A stretch of DNA of 64,000 bases from positions 164,496 to 228,495 of the forward strand of contig CAVTHT010000009.1 in assembly GCA_963734575.1 (NCBI GenBank), given 5' to 3'. This document shows, in pieces, positions 27,010 to 36,345 of the stretch (position 1 is the first letter of the stretch; each line of letters opens with the position of its first letter). The notes beneath the pieces were generated by a model. It ran no database searches, had not been told where the DNA came from, and saw only the letters and a program-made list of their open reading frames with translations. The stretch comes from CAIWHR01 sp963734575 (GTDB taxonomy: Bacteria; Pseudomonadota; Gammaproteobacteria; Burkholderiales; Casimicrobiaceae). The translations under genes and the position numbers were made by a program.

Positions 27010-28288
27010 ATGGAGATCAGCGCCGCAGCGGGCTCGCACGACAGCCGTTTCCTGCGCGCACGGCGCATCGTCTTCGGCATCGTGCTCGCGAGCTACGTGC
27101 TGTCCTTCTTCCATCGCACGGCTCCGGCCGCGATCGCCGGCGAGCTGACCCGGGCCTTCTCGATCAGCGGTGCCGTGCTCGGCACGCTCGCCGCGACCTA
27201 CTTCTACGTCTACACGCTGCTGCAGATTCCTGTCGGGGTGCTCGCCGACACGCTGGGGCCGCGGCGGCTCGTCACCGGCGGCTCGCTCGTGGCCGCGGCC
27301 GGCTCGTTCGCCTTCGCCCTCGCGCCGGTGTGGGAAGTCGCGGCGCTCGGGCGCACGCTGGTCGGCATCGGCGTGGCCGTTGCGTTCATCGCGATCCTCA
27401 AGGTCAATGCCGTGTGGTTCCCGGCAAGTCGCTTCGCCACCGTCAACGGCGCGACGATGTTCGCCGGCAATCTCGGCGCGGTGCTCGCCGGTGCGCCGCT
27501 CGCGTGGATCGTGACGCAGGCCTCGTGGCGCGTCGTGTTCGTGGGCCTCGGCGTGCTGTCGCTCGCGATCGCGCTCGCGACGTGGCTCAAGGTGCGCGAC
27601 CGGCCGCAGGACCTCGGCTTTGCGGCCGTGCACCAGCCGCTCGCACCCGGGGCGCGCATGCCATGGCGCGCGGCGCTCGTGAAGGTGCTCCGCAATCGGG
27701 CCACGTGGCCCGGCTTCTTCGTCAACATGGGCGTCGCCGGAACCTACCTGGCATTCGCCGGACTGTGGTCCGTGCCCTTCCTGCAGGACGTCTACGGCAT
27801 GTCACGCGTGCACGGCAGCGCAGCACTCGAGCGTGCTGCTGCTCGGCGTCGCCATCGGCTCGATGATCGTCGGCATCGTCTCCGATCGCCTGCGCAACCG
27901 CCGCGACGTCATGCGCGCGTACACGGCGCTCTATGCGCTGTCGTGGCTGCCCTGGTTGCTGCACGTCGACTGGCCTCCCGCGGCGACCCTCGCCTGGTGC
28001 TTCCTCATGGGACTTCTGATCCCCGGCTTCGTCCTGACCTGGACCGTGGCGAAGGAAGTGAACCGGCCCGAGCATTCGGGCATCGCCACGAGCGTGGTGA
28101 ACGTCGGCATCTTCCTCGGCACCGGGATCCTGCAGCCGCTGATCGGCTGGGTGCTCGACCGCGGCCGGGCAGGCGCCGATCTCGCGACGGCGTGGGACCA
28201 CGCGATCATGATCCTCGCGGCGGCGGCAGCGTTCGGCGCGGCGTGCGCATGGCTGGTGCGCGAAAGCGCGCCGCAGCGCGATGCGTGA
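27010..28288 (+). CDS. MFS transporter, one frameshift
   Basis: Stitched length is about 425 residues with 12 likely TM helices. The conserved MFS loop is present: LQIPVGVLADTLGPRRLVTGG (motif A). The first TM begins IVFGIVLASYVLSFFHRTAP, which is common in glucarate/nitrate-type MFS transporters of Betaproteobacteria. One indel near 27825 breaks the frame after the seventh helix, and the second half then continues to a stop at 28288. The substrate is unknown. It is divergent from ubiD and convergent with the 28292 operon, 3 bp away. Confidence 0.85.
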
Positions 28289-28291
28289 CGC

Positions 28292-29077
28292 TCAGATCAC
28301 GGGGTTGGCGCCGCCGTCGACGGGCACGATCGCACCGGTGACGTAGCTCGCCAGGGGCGACGCGAGGAACAGCGCGACACGCGCGATCTCCTCGGGCGCG
28401 GCGTAGCGGCCGAGAGGGATCTTCGCTTCGCCGCGCGTGCGGAGCTCCGCTTCCGGCAGGCCGGTGGCGCGCGCTTCCACCGCGAGTCCTTCCTGCACGC
28501 GCTCGGTGAGCGTCGAGCTCGGATTGATGCCGTTGATGCGCACGCCCTTGCGGCCATACGCGTTCGCGAGGCCGGCCGTGACCAGCATCAGCGCCGCGTT
28601 CGCGGCACCGCCCGGCAGGTGCACGGGATTGCCGACCTTCCCGCCCATGCCGATGATGTTCACGATCGCGCCGCGCCCGCGCTCGGCCATGCCGGAGAGC
28701 ACCGCATCGATGGCGTGGATGTAGGTGAAGTACTTGGCATCCATCGCCGCGTGCCACGCTTCCGCGTCGAGCTCCTGCGGGGCATAACGCCGCGCGGCGC
28801 CAGCCGAGTTGATGAGGATCTCGATGGGACCCAGGGCCCGCTCCGCTTCCGCGACCGCTCGCTTCGCCTGCGCGGAGTCCCGCAGGTCCGCCTCGAGCGC
28901 GACGGCGCGAACACCTTGCAGCCGCGCCAGCGCCGCGTCGAGGTTGGCACGGCTGCGCGACACGATGGCGACGGGCGCGCCTTCGGCGGCGAAAGCCTCG
29001 GCACACGCGAGGCCGATGCCCTTGCTGCCGCCGGTCACGAGTACCGGCCGCCCGCCGAGATCGAGGTTCATCCTCAT
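28292..29077 (-). CDS. SDR-family oxidoreductase
   Basis: The 261-residue short-chain dehydrogenase has VLVTGGSKGIGLACAEAF, the NSAG motif in ILINSAGAARRY, INGINPSSTLTERVQEG, and ASYVTGAIVPVDGGANPVI. The Ser-Tyr-Lys triad is not in its usual form: where YxxxK is expected the sequence reads PVHLPGGAANAALM, so the usual catalytic Tyr is missing. This may be an SDR with altered chemistry. ATG 29077 has AAGGAG upstream. It is the last gene of a four-gene minus-strand operon. Confidence 0.8.
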   Translation of the reverse strand: MRMNLDLGGRPVLVTGGSKGIGLACAEAFAAEGAPVAIVSRSRANLDAALARLQGVRAVALEADLRDSAQAKRAVAEAERALGPIEILINSAGAARRYAPQELDAEAWHAAMDAKYFTYIHAIDAVLSGMAERGRGAIVNIIGMGGKVGNPVHLPGGAANAALMLVTAGLANAYGRKGVRINGINPSSTLTERVQEGLAVEARATGLPEAELRTRGEAKIPLGRYAAPEEIARVALFLASPLASYVTGAIVPVDGGANPVI

Positions 29078-30007
29078 GGGGCTGTCTCCTTGCTGACGTC
29101 GTTCGAGAGGGTCTCGCGCAGGAACGTGCGAACGCGCGCATAGGCGTCGTCGCGCGCGGCGGGATTGACGGCGAAGGTCACGCCCTCGCCGGGATGCACG
29201 CCGTTGGGCACGTCGAGATGCAGCGGCGGCTGGCTGTCGGGGCCGTCGAACCCGTGGTACGTGGCGGGATAGACGATGGCGTCGGCCGTGTCGCCGCGCG
29301 CCTGCAGCCGTTCGACGAGGGTGATGCAGGGCGCGGGCGCGGTCCAGTCGTCGCTGCCGCCGATGAGCAGCAGCATCGGCGCCGCCGCCGCGTAGCCTTC
29401 GCGGCCGCGCAGCGTCCGGATGCAGCCGGGATAGAACGCGACGGCCGCGCGCACGTACGGTGCCGCCGGCCGGGTCTCGCGATAGCGGCGCACTGCGAGC
29501 GTTGCCCGCGTTGAGGGATGCGAGCATCGTGCTGCCGCCGTGCGACCAGCCCAGCACGGCGATCCGGTCGACGGCGACGTCGCTGCGGGCCTGCAGGTAT
29601 GTGAGCGCACCGAACACGTCCAGCCGCCGATGTACGGGATCGATCGAGCGCTCGCCGCCCGGGACGTGGCAGATCTCCTCGCGGCCGCGGCTGCGAAAGC
29701 TGTCGGGAAAGAGCACCAGATAGCCTTCGCGCACCAGGAGCTCCGCCATGGCCTGGAGGCGCAGCGACAGCTGGTTGCGGCGGTTGCGCGCGGTGCTGTA
29801 CATGCCGCCGCAGCCGTGCAATGCGATGACCGCCGGCGAACGCCGCCCATCATTACCCGCGGGCCGGAACAGCTGCGCGTGGAGCGCGACAGGCGCGCCG
29901 TCGCTATCGACGTCGAAGCTCGCGAACGTGATGCGCTCCGGCGCCGTGGCGGCCATCGCCGGCGACGCCACCGCGAGCGCCAGCACCGCGACGATCGCGT
30001 GCAACAT
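29074..30007 (-). CDS. Exported dienelactone-hydrolase-family protein, one frameshift
   Basis: A signal peptide (MLHAIVAVLALAVASPAMA) is followed by an alpha/beta hydrolase: AVIALHGCGGMYS, LVREGYLVLFPDSF, the nucleophile motif in VLGWSHGGSTML (GWSHG), IGGSDDWTAP, and ATYHGFDGP (His). This is the family of dienelactone hydrolases, here probably periplasmic. One indel near 29500 splits it. The start overlaps the ubiA stop and the end overlaps the next SDR start, so the operon is tightly packed. The substrate is unknown. Confidence 0.8.
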
Positions 30008-30964
30008 CACGGCAACCGCGGCCACGCGGAGAGGCGCGTCGCGAAATCGGCCACCACGCCGGCGAAGACCGCGAGCCCGAGCCAGTGGTTGTGCAGGAAC
30101 GCGCGGAAGCAGCCCTCGCGCGAGCGATCGCGGATCATCCACCAATGCCACACCGCGATCAGCGATGCCGCGCCAAGGCCGGCGTAGTAGAACGGACCGA
30201 AGTAACGCGTCATGCCGATCCACACCATGCCGCCGATGTAGATCGCGTAGCAGACCATCACGGCCAGGATGTCGTAGCGGCCGAAGAAGATCGCCGATGT
30301 CTTGATGCCGAGCCGCAGGTCGTCGTCGCGGTCGACCATCGCGTATTCGGTGTCGTACGCGATCACCCAGAAGAAGTTGATCAGCAGGAGCCACCACGCG
30401 AGCGGCACCGAATCGTCGAACACCGCGGCGAACGCCATCGGGAATGCCGAACGAGAACGCGAGACCGAGGAAAGCCTGCGGCAAGGCGAAGAAGCGCTTG
30501 GTGAACGGATACACCACCGCGATCACCACGGCGGGCAACGACAGCAGCACCGTGGTGCGATTGGTGGCGAGGACCAGGAGGAACGCGAGGAACGCCAGCA
30601 CCGCGGCGACCAGCAGTGCTTCCCAAGGCGCGATCGCGCCGGTCGCGAGCGGCCGCTCGGCCGTGCGCTTCACGTGCGGATCGAAATGCCGGTCGGCCCA
30701 GTCGTTCACGGCACAGCCCGCGGAACGCATGAGCAGCGTGCCCATCGTGAACACGATGAGCTGCACGAGGGTCGGCCGGCCCGCGGCGGCGATCCACAGC
30801 GCGGCCAGCGTCGGCCAGAGCAGCAGCAGCGTGCCGATCGGCTTGTCGAGCCGGACGAGGCGCTCGTAGAGATCGAGCCGGCGCCCGATGCGCGTCAGGA
30901 GCGGCGCGTGATCGACGTCGTGCAGGCCGGCGGCCGGCCGCGGTCCCGGCATATCGCCGCTCAT
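30007..30964 (-). CDS. ubiA: 4-hydroxybenzoate polyprenyltransferase UbiA, one frameshift
   Basis: UbiA attaches the polyprenyl chain to 4-hydroxybenzoate in the inner membrane, the step before UbiD. The product of about 318 residues has PIGTLLLLWPTLAALW, the first Asp-rich motif in NDWADRHFDPHVKRTAERPL, LVLATNRTTVLLSLPAVVI, and the second Asp motif in DTEYAMVDRDDDLRLGIKTS. A single extra base near 30440, in FGIPMAF, breaks the frame. The ATG at 30964 overlaps the stop of the epimerase gene. Confidence 0.93.
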
Positions 30965-31863
30965 AGCGGGAGCGCCAGCTGCTTTTTGAGATCGCGCGGC
31001 GCGATTTCCTGGAGCAGCCGCTCCGGCGTCGGATAGCGCAGCGTGAGGCGCAGCTCCCGCTTCATGCGCGCATTGGAAAGGCGCCGCGATTCGCTCATGA
31101 ACGACAGCAGCATCGGCGCGATGCGGTGCTCGGCCTCGTCCCACGACACGCGCGGCGGCCGCGGCAGATGGAAGGCATCGGCGACGGCATCGAACCAGCC
31201 GCCCATCTTGAGCTCGGCGTCGTCGGTGACGTTGTAGGCACGGTTCGGCAGCCCGCGGAAAAGCGCCGCAACGGTGGCGCGCGCGAGATCGTCGGCGTGG
31301 ATGTGGTTGGTGAACACGTCATCGCCGGCGGCAAGCACCGGAGTGCCCTGCCGGATGCGCTCCAGCGGCAGCCGCGTCGCGGTGTAGATGCCCGGCGCAC
31401 GCAGGATGGCGAGCCTGACGCCGCGGCGCGCGGACCACGCGCGGAGCAGGTCTTCCGCCGCGACGCGGCGATGCGCGCGGGGCGTCTGCGCGCGGCGCGG
31501 ACGGCGCTCGTCGATGCGCGCTCCCGCGCAATCGCCATAGACTCCGGAGGTCGAGATGTACACGAAACGCTGTGGTATGCTGCGCGCCCGCGTGAGGGCG
31601 GCGACGAGACGGCGGGTGCGCGGATCATCGCGGCCTTCGCTCGGTGGCGGCGCGAAGTGCAGCACCGCGAACGGCGCGGCACGCAGGCGCCGCAGCGTTG
31701 CAAGGTGATCGAGGTCGCCGAGCACCGGAACGATGCCGTGGGCGCGCAGCCGCGCAACTTCCTCGGGCCGCCGCGTGAGACCATAGAGCCTGACCCTGTG
31801 CCGCAGAATGTCGGCGGTGCGCAAGGCGACATCTCCGCAACCGATCAGCAGTACCCGGATCAC
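30961..31863 (-). CDS. NAD-dependent epimerase/dehydratase (SDR-e, YeeZ-like)
   Basis: The 300-residue extended-SDR protein starts VIRVLLIGCGDVALRTADIL (Rossmann GxGxxA-type), with FVYISTSGVYGDCAGARIDE, RAPGIYTATRLPLERI, TNHIHADDLARATVAAL, and NVTDDAELKMGGWFDAVAD. It resembles YeeZ-type SDRs of unknown substrate. The expected YxxxK position reads AHRRVAAEDLL, so the active-site Tyr appears to be replaced. It is first in the operon with ubiA. GTG 31863 is the likely start, and 90 bp separate it from the divergent reductase gene. Confidence 0.78.
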   Translation of the reverse strand: MIRVLLIGCGDVALRTADILRHRVRLYGLTRRPEEVARLRAHGIVPVLGDLDHLATLRRLRAAPFAVLHFAPPPSEGRDDPRTRRLVAALTRARSIPQRFVYISTSGVYGDCAGARIDERRPRRAQTPRAHRRVAAEDLLRAWSARRGVRLAILRAPGIYTATRLPLERIRQGTPVLAAGDDVFTNHIHADDLARATVAALFRGLPNRAYNVTDDAELKMGGWFDAVADAFHLPRPPRVSWDEAEHRIAPMLLSFMSESRRLSNARMKRELRLTLRYPTPERLLQEIAPRDLKKQLALPL

Positions 31864-31953
31864 CGTCGTCCCGCCCGCGCTCGAGGCACCGCGCCAGCTG
31901 GCGCATCCACCACCGCGCGAACGCGCGGCTTCTTCGATCGATGCCGTTTCCGT

Positions 31954-32994
31954 ATGCCGCACCAGATTACCATAAAGCCCAGTGACCACTCGTTCGCCTG
32001 CGAGGAGGACACGACCATCCTGCAGGCAGCCATGGGGGCGGATCTCATGCTGCCGTACGGGTGCCGCAACGGCGCGTGCGGCACGTGCAAGGGGCTCATA
32101 CTCGCGGGCGACGTCGATTACGGCGAGCATCAGGCGTCGACCCTCACCGACGACGAGAAGCGCCGCGGTCTCGCGCTCTTCTGCTGCGCGCGACCGTTGA
32201 CGGACGTCGTCATCGAGGTCAAGGAAGTCCGGCGCGTCGGCGACATCGAGATCAAGCGCATGCCGTGTCGCGTCGAGTCGATCAACAAGCCGGCGCCGGA
32301 CGTCGCGATCGTGAAGCTCAAGCTTCCCGCCAACGAGCGGCTGCAGTTCCTCGCCGGCCAGTACATCGACTTCCTGCTCAAGGACGGGCGCCGGCGCAGC
32401 TTCTCGCTGGCAACCCCGCCGCACGACGACGCGCTGCTGGAGCTGCACATCCGCCACGTCCCCGGCGGCGCGTTCACGGACCAGCTGTTCACCCAGTTCA
32501 AGGGCCGCGAGATCCTGCGCTTCGAGGGCCCGCTCGGCGCGTTCTATCTCCGCGAGGAATCCGACAAGCCCATCATCTTCGTCGCCGGCGGCACGGGATT
32601 CGCGCCGATCAAGGCGATCATCGAGCATGCGCTGCATCACCATCACTCGCGGGAGATGGTGCTGTACTGGGGCACGCGCGCCAAGCGCGATCTCTACATG
32701 CCGCACGTGCCCGGCGAGTGGCAGCGCGATCACCCGAACTTCACTTTCATTCCGGTGTTGTCGGATCCTGCAGCGGATGATGCGTGGCCTGGCCGAACCG
32801 GCCTCGTGCATCAGGCGGTGCTCGACGATTTCAGCGATCTATCGGGATACCAGGTGTACGCGTGCGGAGCGCCGGGAATGATCGAGGCCGCGCGTACGAC
32901 GTTCAGGGAGCGCGGATTGCCGGTCGACGAGTTTCATGCCGACAGCTTCACGTACGGCGCCGAGACCGAGGCTGGAGGTCGGGCTTCAGCCTGA
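31954..32994 (+). CDS. Ferredoxin-NAD(P)H-type reductase, CDP-6-deoxy-delta-3,4-glucoseen reductase-like
   Basis: The 346-residue protein has an N-terminal plant-type [2Fe-2S] domain (Cys37, Cys42 and Cys45 in GCRNGACGTC, then a CC pair at 77-78), an FAD-binding barrel (RRRSFSLATPP), and an NAD domain (IFVAGGTGFAPIKAII, and VYACGAPGMIEAART). It passes electrons from NAD(P)H through FAD to the cluster. Homologues are labelled AscD-like, but in Betaproteobacteria the partner is often unknown. The last codons and the TGA lie in a REP (32974-32995), so the terminal AGGRASA is repeat-derived. Confidence 0.88.
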   Translation: MPHQITIKPSDHSFACEEDTTILQAAMGADLMLPYGCRNGACGTCKGLILAGDVDYGEHQASTLTDDEKRRGLALFCCARPLTDVVIEVKEVRRVGDIEIKRMPCRVESINKPAPDVAIVKLKLPANERLQFLAGQYIDFLLKDGRRRSFSLATPPHDDALLELHIRHVPGGAFTDQLFTQFKGREILRFEGPLGAFYLREESDKPIIFVAGGTGFAPIKAIIEHALHHHHSREMVLYWGTRAKRDLYMPHVPGEWQRDHPNFTFIPVLSDPAADDAWPGRTGLVHQAVLDDFSDLSGYQVYACGAPGMIEAARTTFRERGLPVDEFHADSFTYGAETEAGGRASA

Positions 32995-32995
32995 C
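32974..32995 (+). repeat. REP hairpin overlapping the end of the reductase gene
   Basis: It reads GGAG, arm GTCGGGC, loop TTCA, arm GCCTGAC, a two-change variant of the GTCAGGC type. The reductase TGA is at 32992-32994 inside the 3' arm. Confidence 0.75.
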
Positions 32996-33037
32996 TTCAC
33001 ATGCGCGCCAAGTCGTATGGCGCATAGACCAAGGCCT

Positions 33038-33097
33038 GTAGGTCAGGCTTCAGCCTGACTTCACATGCGCGCCGAGTCAGGCTGAAGCCTGACCTAC
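33038..33097. repeat. Inverted pair of REP hairpins (BIME-like)
   Basis: 33038-33059 is a forward REP (GTAG, GTCAGGC, TTCA, GCCTGAC), and 33076-33097 is the same element inverted. Sixteen bases separate them. They fill the gap between the reductase gene and the converging gene at 33114. Confidence 0.85.
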
Positions 33098-33113
33098 AAA
33101 ACCATCCCATCGT

Positions 33114-33752
33114 TCACTTCGGCGGCTCGACGTGCAGCACGAGCTGGCGCGTCACGGGGTCGTAACGCAACGTCACGTCCTTGCGGATGCGGATGAGATC
33201 TACATCTGCGATCCGGTCGTCCGGTATGTCCGACAGGTCGATCGCCGCCGGGCGCGCACCGGGTGCCAGCAGCGCGTCCCGATCGAACACCAGTCCGCGC
33301 TCGAAACCCGTGCCCGGCTGCGCCGAAACGAAGTACGCGATGCTGTTGCTGTTCATTGGCGAGCCGGGGTCCGGATCGTTGTCGGCGCGGTTCTTCATGA
33401 CGGCATTGTTGGCGACTTTCGGGTAGTGGTTGGTCGGCTCCAGATTGATGACCGCCGACTCGAGCCCCACCAGCACCGAGCGCGAGCCCTGCATCGCCCA
33501 CGCCTCGGTCGCCGCACCGAACGCCCATTGATGCACGCCCGGTCCGTTGCGCGCGGCAAGCTGCGCGGCCACGGTGAAATCGCGCAGCGGCTCGGTCGAG
33601 CCGCCGATGCGCATGACGTCGGTGCCGAAGGTGATCGCGATGCCGGGCTCGACCGGCCGCCAGATGGAGATGTAGCTCGGTGATACGTCGGCTGCCTGCG
33701 CGAGCGACGACATGCAAAGCCCGAGGAGTGCTGCACGGAACATCGTGTTCAT
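33114..33752 (-). CDS. Exported protein of unknown function (212 aa)
   Basis: A signal peptide (MNTMFRAALLGLCMSSLAQA, cut after AQA) precedes a mostly beta-type sequence. Notable stretches are VMRIGGSTEPLRDFTVAAQL, NSNSIAYFVSAQPGTGF and RIRKDVTLRYDPVTRQLVL. NSNSIAYFV followed by GTGFERGLVFD loosely recalls C-terminal parts of phage tail or appendage proteins, but I do not recognise the family. It stands alone on the minus strand, 76 bp before hemY, with a REP pair behind it. Confidence 0.65.
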   Translation of the reverse strand: MNTMFRAALLGLCMSSLAQAADVSPSYISIWRPVEPGIAITFGTDVMRIGGSTEPLRDFTVAAQLAARNGPGVHQWAFGAATEAWAMQGSRSVLVGLESAVINLEPTNHYPKVANNAVMKNRADNDPDPGSPMNSNSIAYFVSAQPGTGFERGLVFDRDALLAPGARPAAIDLSDIPDDRIADVDLIRIRKDVTLRYDPVTRQLVLHVEPPK

Positions 33753-33828
33753 CGCTTCCCCCCATCGCGCCGGATCACGCCGGCCGTGTCGTCACAGTCG
33801 ATCGCGTCGTCCCCGCCGTGAAATCAGG

Positions 33829-35052
33829 TTACGCCTGCGTGCCGGCCCGCTCGACGGCGCGACGCTCCACCCGCAACTCGACCAACGCGAGATTGAGGGC
33901 CGCGGCGAGATGGGCGTTGGCTTCCGCCGTGCGCCCGAGCCGGACCAGGAGCTCGCCGAGCGCGACGTGCGTCGCGTACGCGTTGTCGAGTGCCAGGCTG
34001 GCCTCGAGATACGTCTGTGCCTTGCCCCACAGCTGCTGGCGCTGGCACAGCACGCCGAGCGCGAACAGCAGCTTCGGATCCTGGTTGTGCTCGGTGAGCC
34101 AGCCCTCCGCAACCTCGAGCTGCCGCGTCGAGTCCGCCGGGCGGCACTCGGCGAAGGCAACGACCAGCTCGGGCGTCCACGTGCGCTCGAGAGAGCGGGC
34201 GAGAATGTCCGCGGCCTCGCGATCCTGTCCGAGCGCGACGAAGCTCGCGGCTGCAGCACGCGCGACCCGCGGCAGCCGCTGATCCGCTTCGGGCAGCCGG
34301 CTCCAGTAGGTGCGCAGTGCCGCCGCGTCGCCACGTCGCGCGTCGAGCTCGGCCGCATGCGCAGTGGCTCGCACGATGTCGCCTTCGGCGGCGGTGTAGA
34401 CCTTGCGCTTCACGAGCTGGTCCACCAGCGCCGGCATTTCCGCGTAGCGACCGGCCGCCTGCAATGCCTTGAGCTCCAGCCGCAAGGCCGCGGTATGGAG
34501 GCCTGCTTCCTTGCGCAGCGCATGCAGGATCGCGAGTGCCTCCGTCGGCTGCCCCGCTTCGAGGCGCATCTCGGCCTGCAGCATCAGGCGCGGCACGGCA
34601 AGGCTCTGCACCTGCGCATCGGCGCGCGCTAGGAGCGCCTGCGCGGCCGCGAAATCGCGCGTCTCGATCGCTCCGCGGGCCGCGACCAGCGCAGCGATGC
34701 CCGACGATTGCGGAATGGCGAGCGCTTCCTCGGCGAGCCGTCGGGCGCGACCGTAGCGTCCTTCCAAGAGCGCGACGACCGCGGCATCCTGCCGTGCGCG
34801 CACGCGGTCGAGCTGTTGCCGGCGGCGCAGCGCGCGCACGTCGCCGGGCAGCGCTACGGCGCGCCGCACGAGGCGAATGCCGGCATAGAGTCCGAAGAAC
34901 CCCAGCAACACCAGCAGCAGCAGCAGATTGAGCGAGAGCTCGACGCGGTACGGTGGCGCCACGAACAGCGCGTAGCCGTTCGTCAGCCGCAGCGCGAGCG
35001 CAATGCCGACGGCCGCGGCCGCGAGCAACAGGAACCAGAAGAGGGCGCGCAC
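33829..35052 (-). CDS. hemY: HemY-type heme biosynthesis-associated TPR membrane protein
   Basis: The 407-residue product has two N-terminal TM helices (LFWFLLLAAAAVGIALAL and LNLLLLLVLLGFFGLYAGIRL) in the HemY_N domain, then helical TPR-like repeats, for example LEASLALDNAYATHVALGEL. In gamma- and betaproteobacteria it lies next to hemX and hemCD. It is not protoporphyrinogen oxidase despite the shared name, and its role is unproven. It follows hemX by 12 bp and is likely co-transcribed. Confidence 0.88.
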   Translation of the reverse strand: MRALFWFLLLAAAAVGIALALRLTNGYALFVAPPYRVELSLNLLLLLVLLGFFGLYAGIRLVRRAVALPGDVRALRRRQQLDRVRARQDAAVVALLEGRYGRARRLAEEALAIPQSSGIAALVAARGAIETRDFAAAQALLARADAQVQSLAVPRLMLQAEMRLEAGQPTEALAILHALRKEAGLHTAALRLELKALQAAGRYAEMPALVDQLVKRKVYTAAEGDIVRATAHAAELDARRGDAAALRTYWSRLPEADQRLPRVARAAAASFVALGQDREAADILARSLERTWTPELVVAFAECRPADSTRQLEVAEGWLTEHNQDPKLLFALGVLCQRQQLWGKAQTYLEASLALDNAYATHVALGELLVRLGRTAEANAHLAAALNLALVELRVERRAVERAGTQA

Positions 35053-35064
35053 GGGAGCGTGCGG

Positions 35065-36213
35065 TCAGCGCGCGCGTTCCGTGCCGGGTGCACGGTTCGG
35101 CGCGCGGTCGGCCGCGAGGCGCAGCACGCGGGCGGCATCGAGCGTGCGCGCAAGGTCGGGTACTTCCGCGGCCATCGCCGTCGCCGCGAGCTGCTTCAGC
35201 GTTGCCTGCACCGACTGCACCGGCCGGGAGCGCGTGTCGAAGTACTGGCGCAGCCACTGGTCGGCGGCGGCGACGTCGGCCTTGAACGTCGCGTCGTCGC
35301 GATTGAGCAGCGCGATGCGCGCGCTCAAGAGGCGAAGCTTCAGGTTCTCGCGCAGGAAGTACTGCTGCGGCGGCGGCACGAGCGGCGCCGCAGCACGATC
35401 AGCGACCTCGATGCGGATGAGCTGCCGGATGTCCGTCCAGATGTCGCGCACGAGGCGCCGCCACGGCGAAGTCTCCGGCGGCGCGCCGTTAGCCTCGGGC
35501 GCCGGCACGGGCAGGCGCTCGTCCATCGCGAGCGGCAGGGTTTCGACACTGGCGAGCAGCTGGTCGAGCTTGAGACTCAGCCCGCTGATGTCGACGAACG
35601 GCACGGCCTTCAGCCGGTCGATGTCGCGTGCGACGGCGCGGCGCAGCGGCAGGAATTGCGGCCGGTCGAGCCGTTGCAGCTTGGCGTCGGCGAGCTGCAA
35701 CGCTGCGAGCGCCGAGGGCACGTTGCCGGCGAGCTGCAGTTGCTGGCTCGCCACCAGCAGGACCTGCTCGATCTCCGTCAACGCAATCTCGTCGCGCGAC
35801 GGGGCGAGGTCGCGATACAGGGCCTCGAGCGCGGCCTGCTGCTCCTGCGATTCCGCAAGGCGCGCCTCGAGCAGCGTGATCTTTGCCTGCGCGTCGCGCA
35901 GGTCCGAGGCGAGCTGGCCCTGCGTCTTGCCGACCCCCTGCGTGGCGGCGTCGAGCTGATCGAGGCGATGCGCGATGTCGGCGCGAAGCTGCTGCTCCGT
36001 GCGTCGGCTGTCGAGCCACACGGCGCCGGCGATGATCGCGGCCAGGAGCAGCGTCGCGGCAAGCAGCCCGCGCGACACGGGCCGCGATGCGGCCATGGGC
36101 GGTGAATTCCGATTGGGGCGTGACGTCGCGCCGAACGCGGGTTCGTCGCCGGGGCGGGCTTCCGGCGCAGCCGACCGGCCGTGGTCGGGAGAAGTGGGGT
36201 CGGACATGGGCAA
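35065..36213 (-). CDS. hemX: HemX-like membrane protein
   Basis: The 382-residue protein has a Pro-rich cytoplasmic start, one TM helix (GLLAATLLLAAIIAGAVWL), a coiled coil (about residues 70-135, LRADIAHRLDQLDAATQ onward), and a helical domain with WRRLVRDIWTDIRQLIRIE and FLRENLKLRLLSARIALLNRDD. These are HemX hallmarks. The old label uroporphyrinogen-III methyltransferase is not supported, because no SAM-binding motif is present. It is usually downstream of hemD, and here it is 3.5 kb away. Confidence 0.9.
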   Translation of the reverse strand: MPMSDPTSPDHGRSAAPEARPGDEPAFGATSRPNRNSPPMAASRPVSRGLLAATLLLAAIIAGAVWLDSRRTEQQLRADIAHRLDQLDAATQGVGKTQGQLASDLRDAQAKITLLEARLAESQEQQAALEALYRDLAPSRDEIALTEIEQVLLVASQQLQLAGNVPSALAALQLADAKLQRLDRPQFLPLRRAVARDIDRLKAVPFVDISGLSLKLDQLLASVETLPLAMDERLPVPAPEANGAPPETSPWRRLVRDIWTDIRQLIRIEVADRAAAPLVPPPQQYFLRENLKLRLLSARIALLNRDDATFKADVAAADQWLRQYFDTRSRPVQSVQATLKQLAATAMAAEVPDLARTLDAARVLRLAADRAPNRAPGTERAR

Positions 36214-36290
36214 GGAAGCGGGGAGCCCTCATTTTAGCAGGCGCCCCCTCCGGCCCCCGGGCATTCGGCCCGCCCACCGGACGACTCGAC

Positions 36291-36296
36291 TACAAT
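36291..36296 (+). promoter_or_regulatory. Likely -10 box TACAAT for the HhH-protein gene
   Basis: TACAAT stands 49 bp before ATG 36346 in the region divergent from hemX. Sequence between 36214 and 36290 is GC-rich with no clear -35. Confidence 0.4.
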
Positions 36297-36345
36297 TCAC
36301 GCGCCGCGTCGGCCGTTCGCCGCGAGTCCCGCTTCGGATGACCCC

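Noticed and set aside
28292..31144. Open frame of 950 codons on the minus strand as a giant fusion protein
   Set aside because: It joins three separate genes (ubiA, hydrolase, SDR) that overlap by a few bases. Each has its own start and a clear family length, and the joining is due to frameshift positions.
35065..36213. HemX as uroporphyrinogen-III C-methyltransferase
   Set aside because: The common database name is not backed by any SAM-binding or methyltransferase motif. The visible parts are a TM helix, a coiled coil and helices.
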